64,000 bases of DNA from NCBI GenBank assembly GCA_963580455.1, contig OY756960.1, positions 26,409,238 through 26,473,237 of the forward strand, in the 5' to 3' direction. The first letter of the stretch is position 1; every line of letters begins with the position of its first letter. The notes beneath the pieces were generated by a model. The model worked only from the letters and a program-made list of their open reading frames with translations, was not told the DNA's origin and made no database searches. Of this stretch, positions 63,805-64,000 are shown one piece after another. The translations under genes and the position numbers were made by a program. This stretch comes from Euonymus europaeus (lineage: Eukaryota; Streptophyta; Magnoliopsida; Celastrales; Celastraceae).

Positions 63805-64000
63805 ATGACCAAATCACCTCCAGAGCTAATCAGACCCACCAGCCCCATCACTCATCACAAATACATCAAGAGAACCACCATCTCCCCCTCCTCTTGCTTC
63901 TCTCCCAAACTCTCTATCCTCCTCTTAGCCACCTGTGCAATCCTCTTCTTTCTATACCAAATTCAATCTCTGCATTCTACTTCCTCTATCTCTCCGCCTA
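63805..64000 (+). CDS. N terminus of a membrane-anchored protein (runs off the window)
   Basis: ATG at 63805 opens a frame to the window end (65 codons, incomplete). It starts MTKSPPELIRPTSPITHHKY, then a basic stretch, then one hydrophobic segment (KLSILLLATCAILFFLY) and a Ser-rich stem. Short cytosolic tail, single membrane anchor and Ser-rich stem are the layout of a Golgi type II protein such as a plant glycosyltransferase, but no catalytic domain is visible here, so the family is unknown. Confidence 0.6.
   Translation, partial: MTKSPPELIRPTSPITHHKYIKRTTISPSSCFSPKLSILLLATCAILFFLYQIQSLHSTSSISPP

Overview
This window is nuclear DNA from a flowering plant, probably a eudicot; I cannot name the species. 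Genes are split by AT-rich GT-AG introns and separated by AT-rich intergenic DNA. Proteins carry organelle targeting leaders, the families are plant-typical (plastid DAHP synthase, plastid 2-oxoglutarate/malate translocator, ATL RING ligase, PPR, BAHD, a PSK-receptor-type LRR protein), and the repeats are plant-typical (Stowaway MITE, LINE pieces, LTR-like pieces). There are no operons; each gene is its own transcription unit. Exon joins were worked out by hand from reading frame, splice dinucleotides and family knowledge.

Layout. 1-9.7 kb: a class-II DAHP synthase (shikimate pathway) and a nuclear poly(A)-binding protein, both on the minus strand. 9.7-17.7 kb: a repeat-dominated region with a LINE fragment, LTR-like pieces, a TIR element, a degenerate satellite and two decayed copies of a small two-exon gene with a conserved TATA box. 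17.7-23.5 kb: a half-size ABCG transporter (minus) whose upstream region is tandemly duplicated, with a Stowaway MITE in the distal copy only. 26.7-29.45 kb: a gene with a ribosomal-protein-type promoter, recognisable but broken first and last RPS6 (eS6) exons, and introns holding one C/D snoRNA candidate plus three tandem units that each contain two H/ACA snoRNA candidates. 30.7-34.5 kb: an intronless SF3B1 splicing factor gene. 36.4-38.5 kb: a kinase-less PSKR-like LRR receptor. 39.9-43.2 kb: the plastid 2-oxoglutarate/malate translocator. 44.1-53.8 kb: a tandem duplication involving an unrecognised plant gene, QCR6 (complex III hinge protein) and a BAHD acyltransferase, leaving two intact QCR6 reading frames, one exon pseudogene and one truncated BAHD pseudogene. 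55.6-62.2 kb: an ATL RING-H2 ligase, an acyl-activating enzyme and a PPR protein. From 63.8 kb a membrane-anchored protein gene starts and runs off the window.

Most genes are unrelated housekeeping or metabolic functions. The most interesting part is the RPS6-derived locus at 26.7-29.45 kb: protein coding appears lost while promoter, splice sites and repeated snoRNA-like folds remain, as in non-coding snoRNA host genes. Next are the chimeric tandem duplication at 45-53 kb and the receptor at 36.4 kb that lacks a kinase and has its stop codon inside a consensus splice donor.
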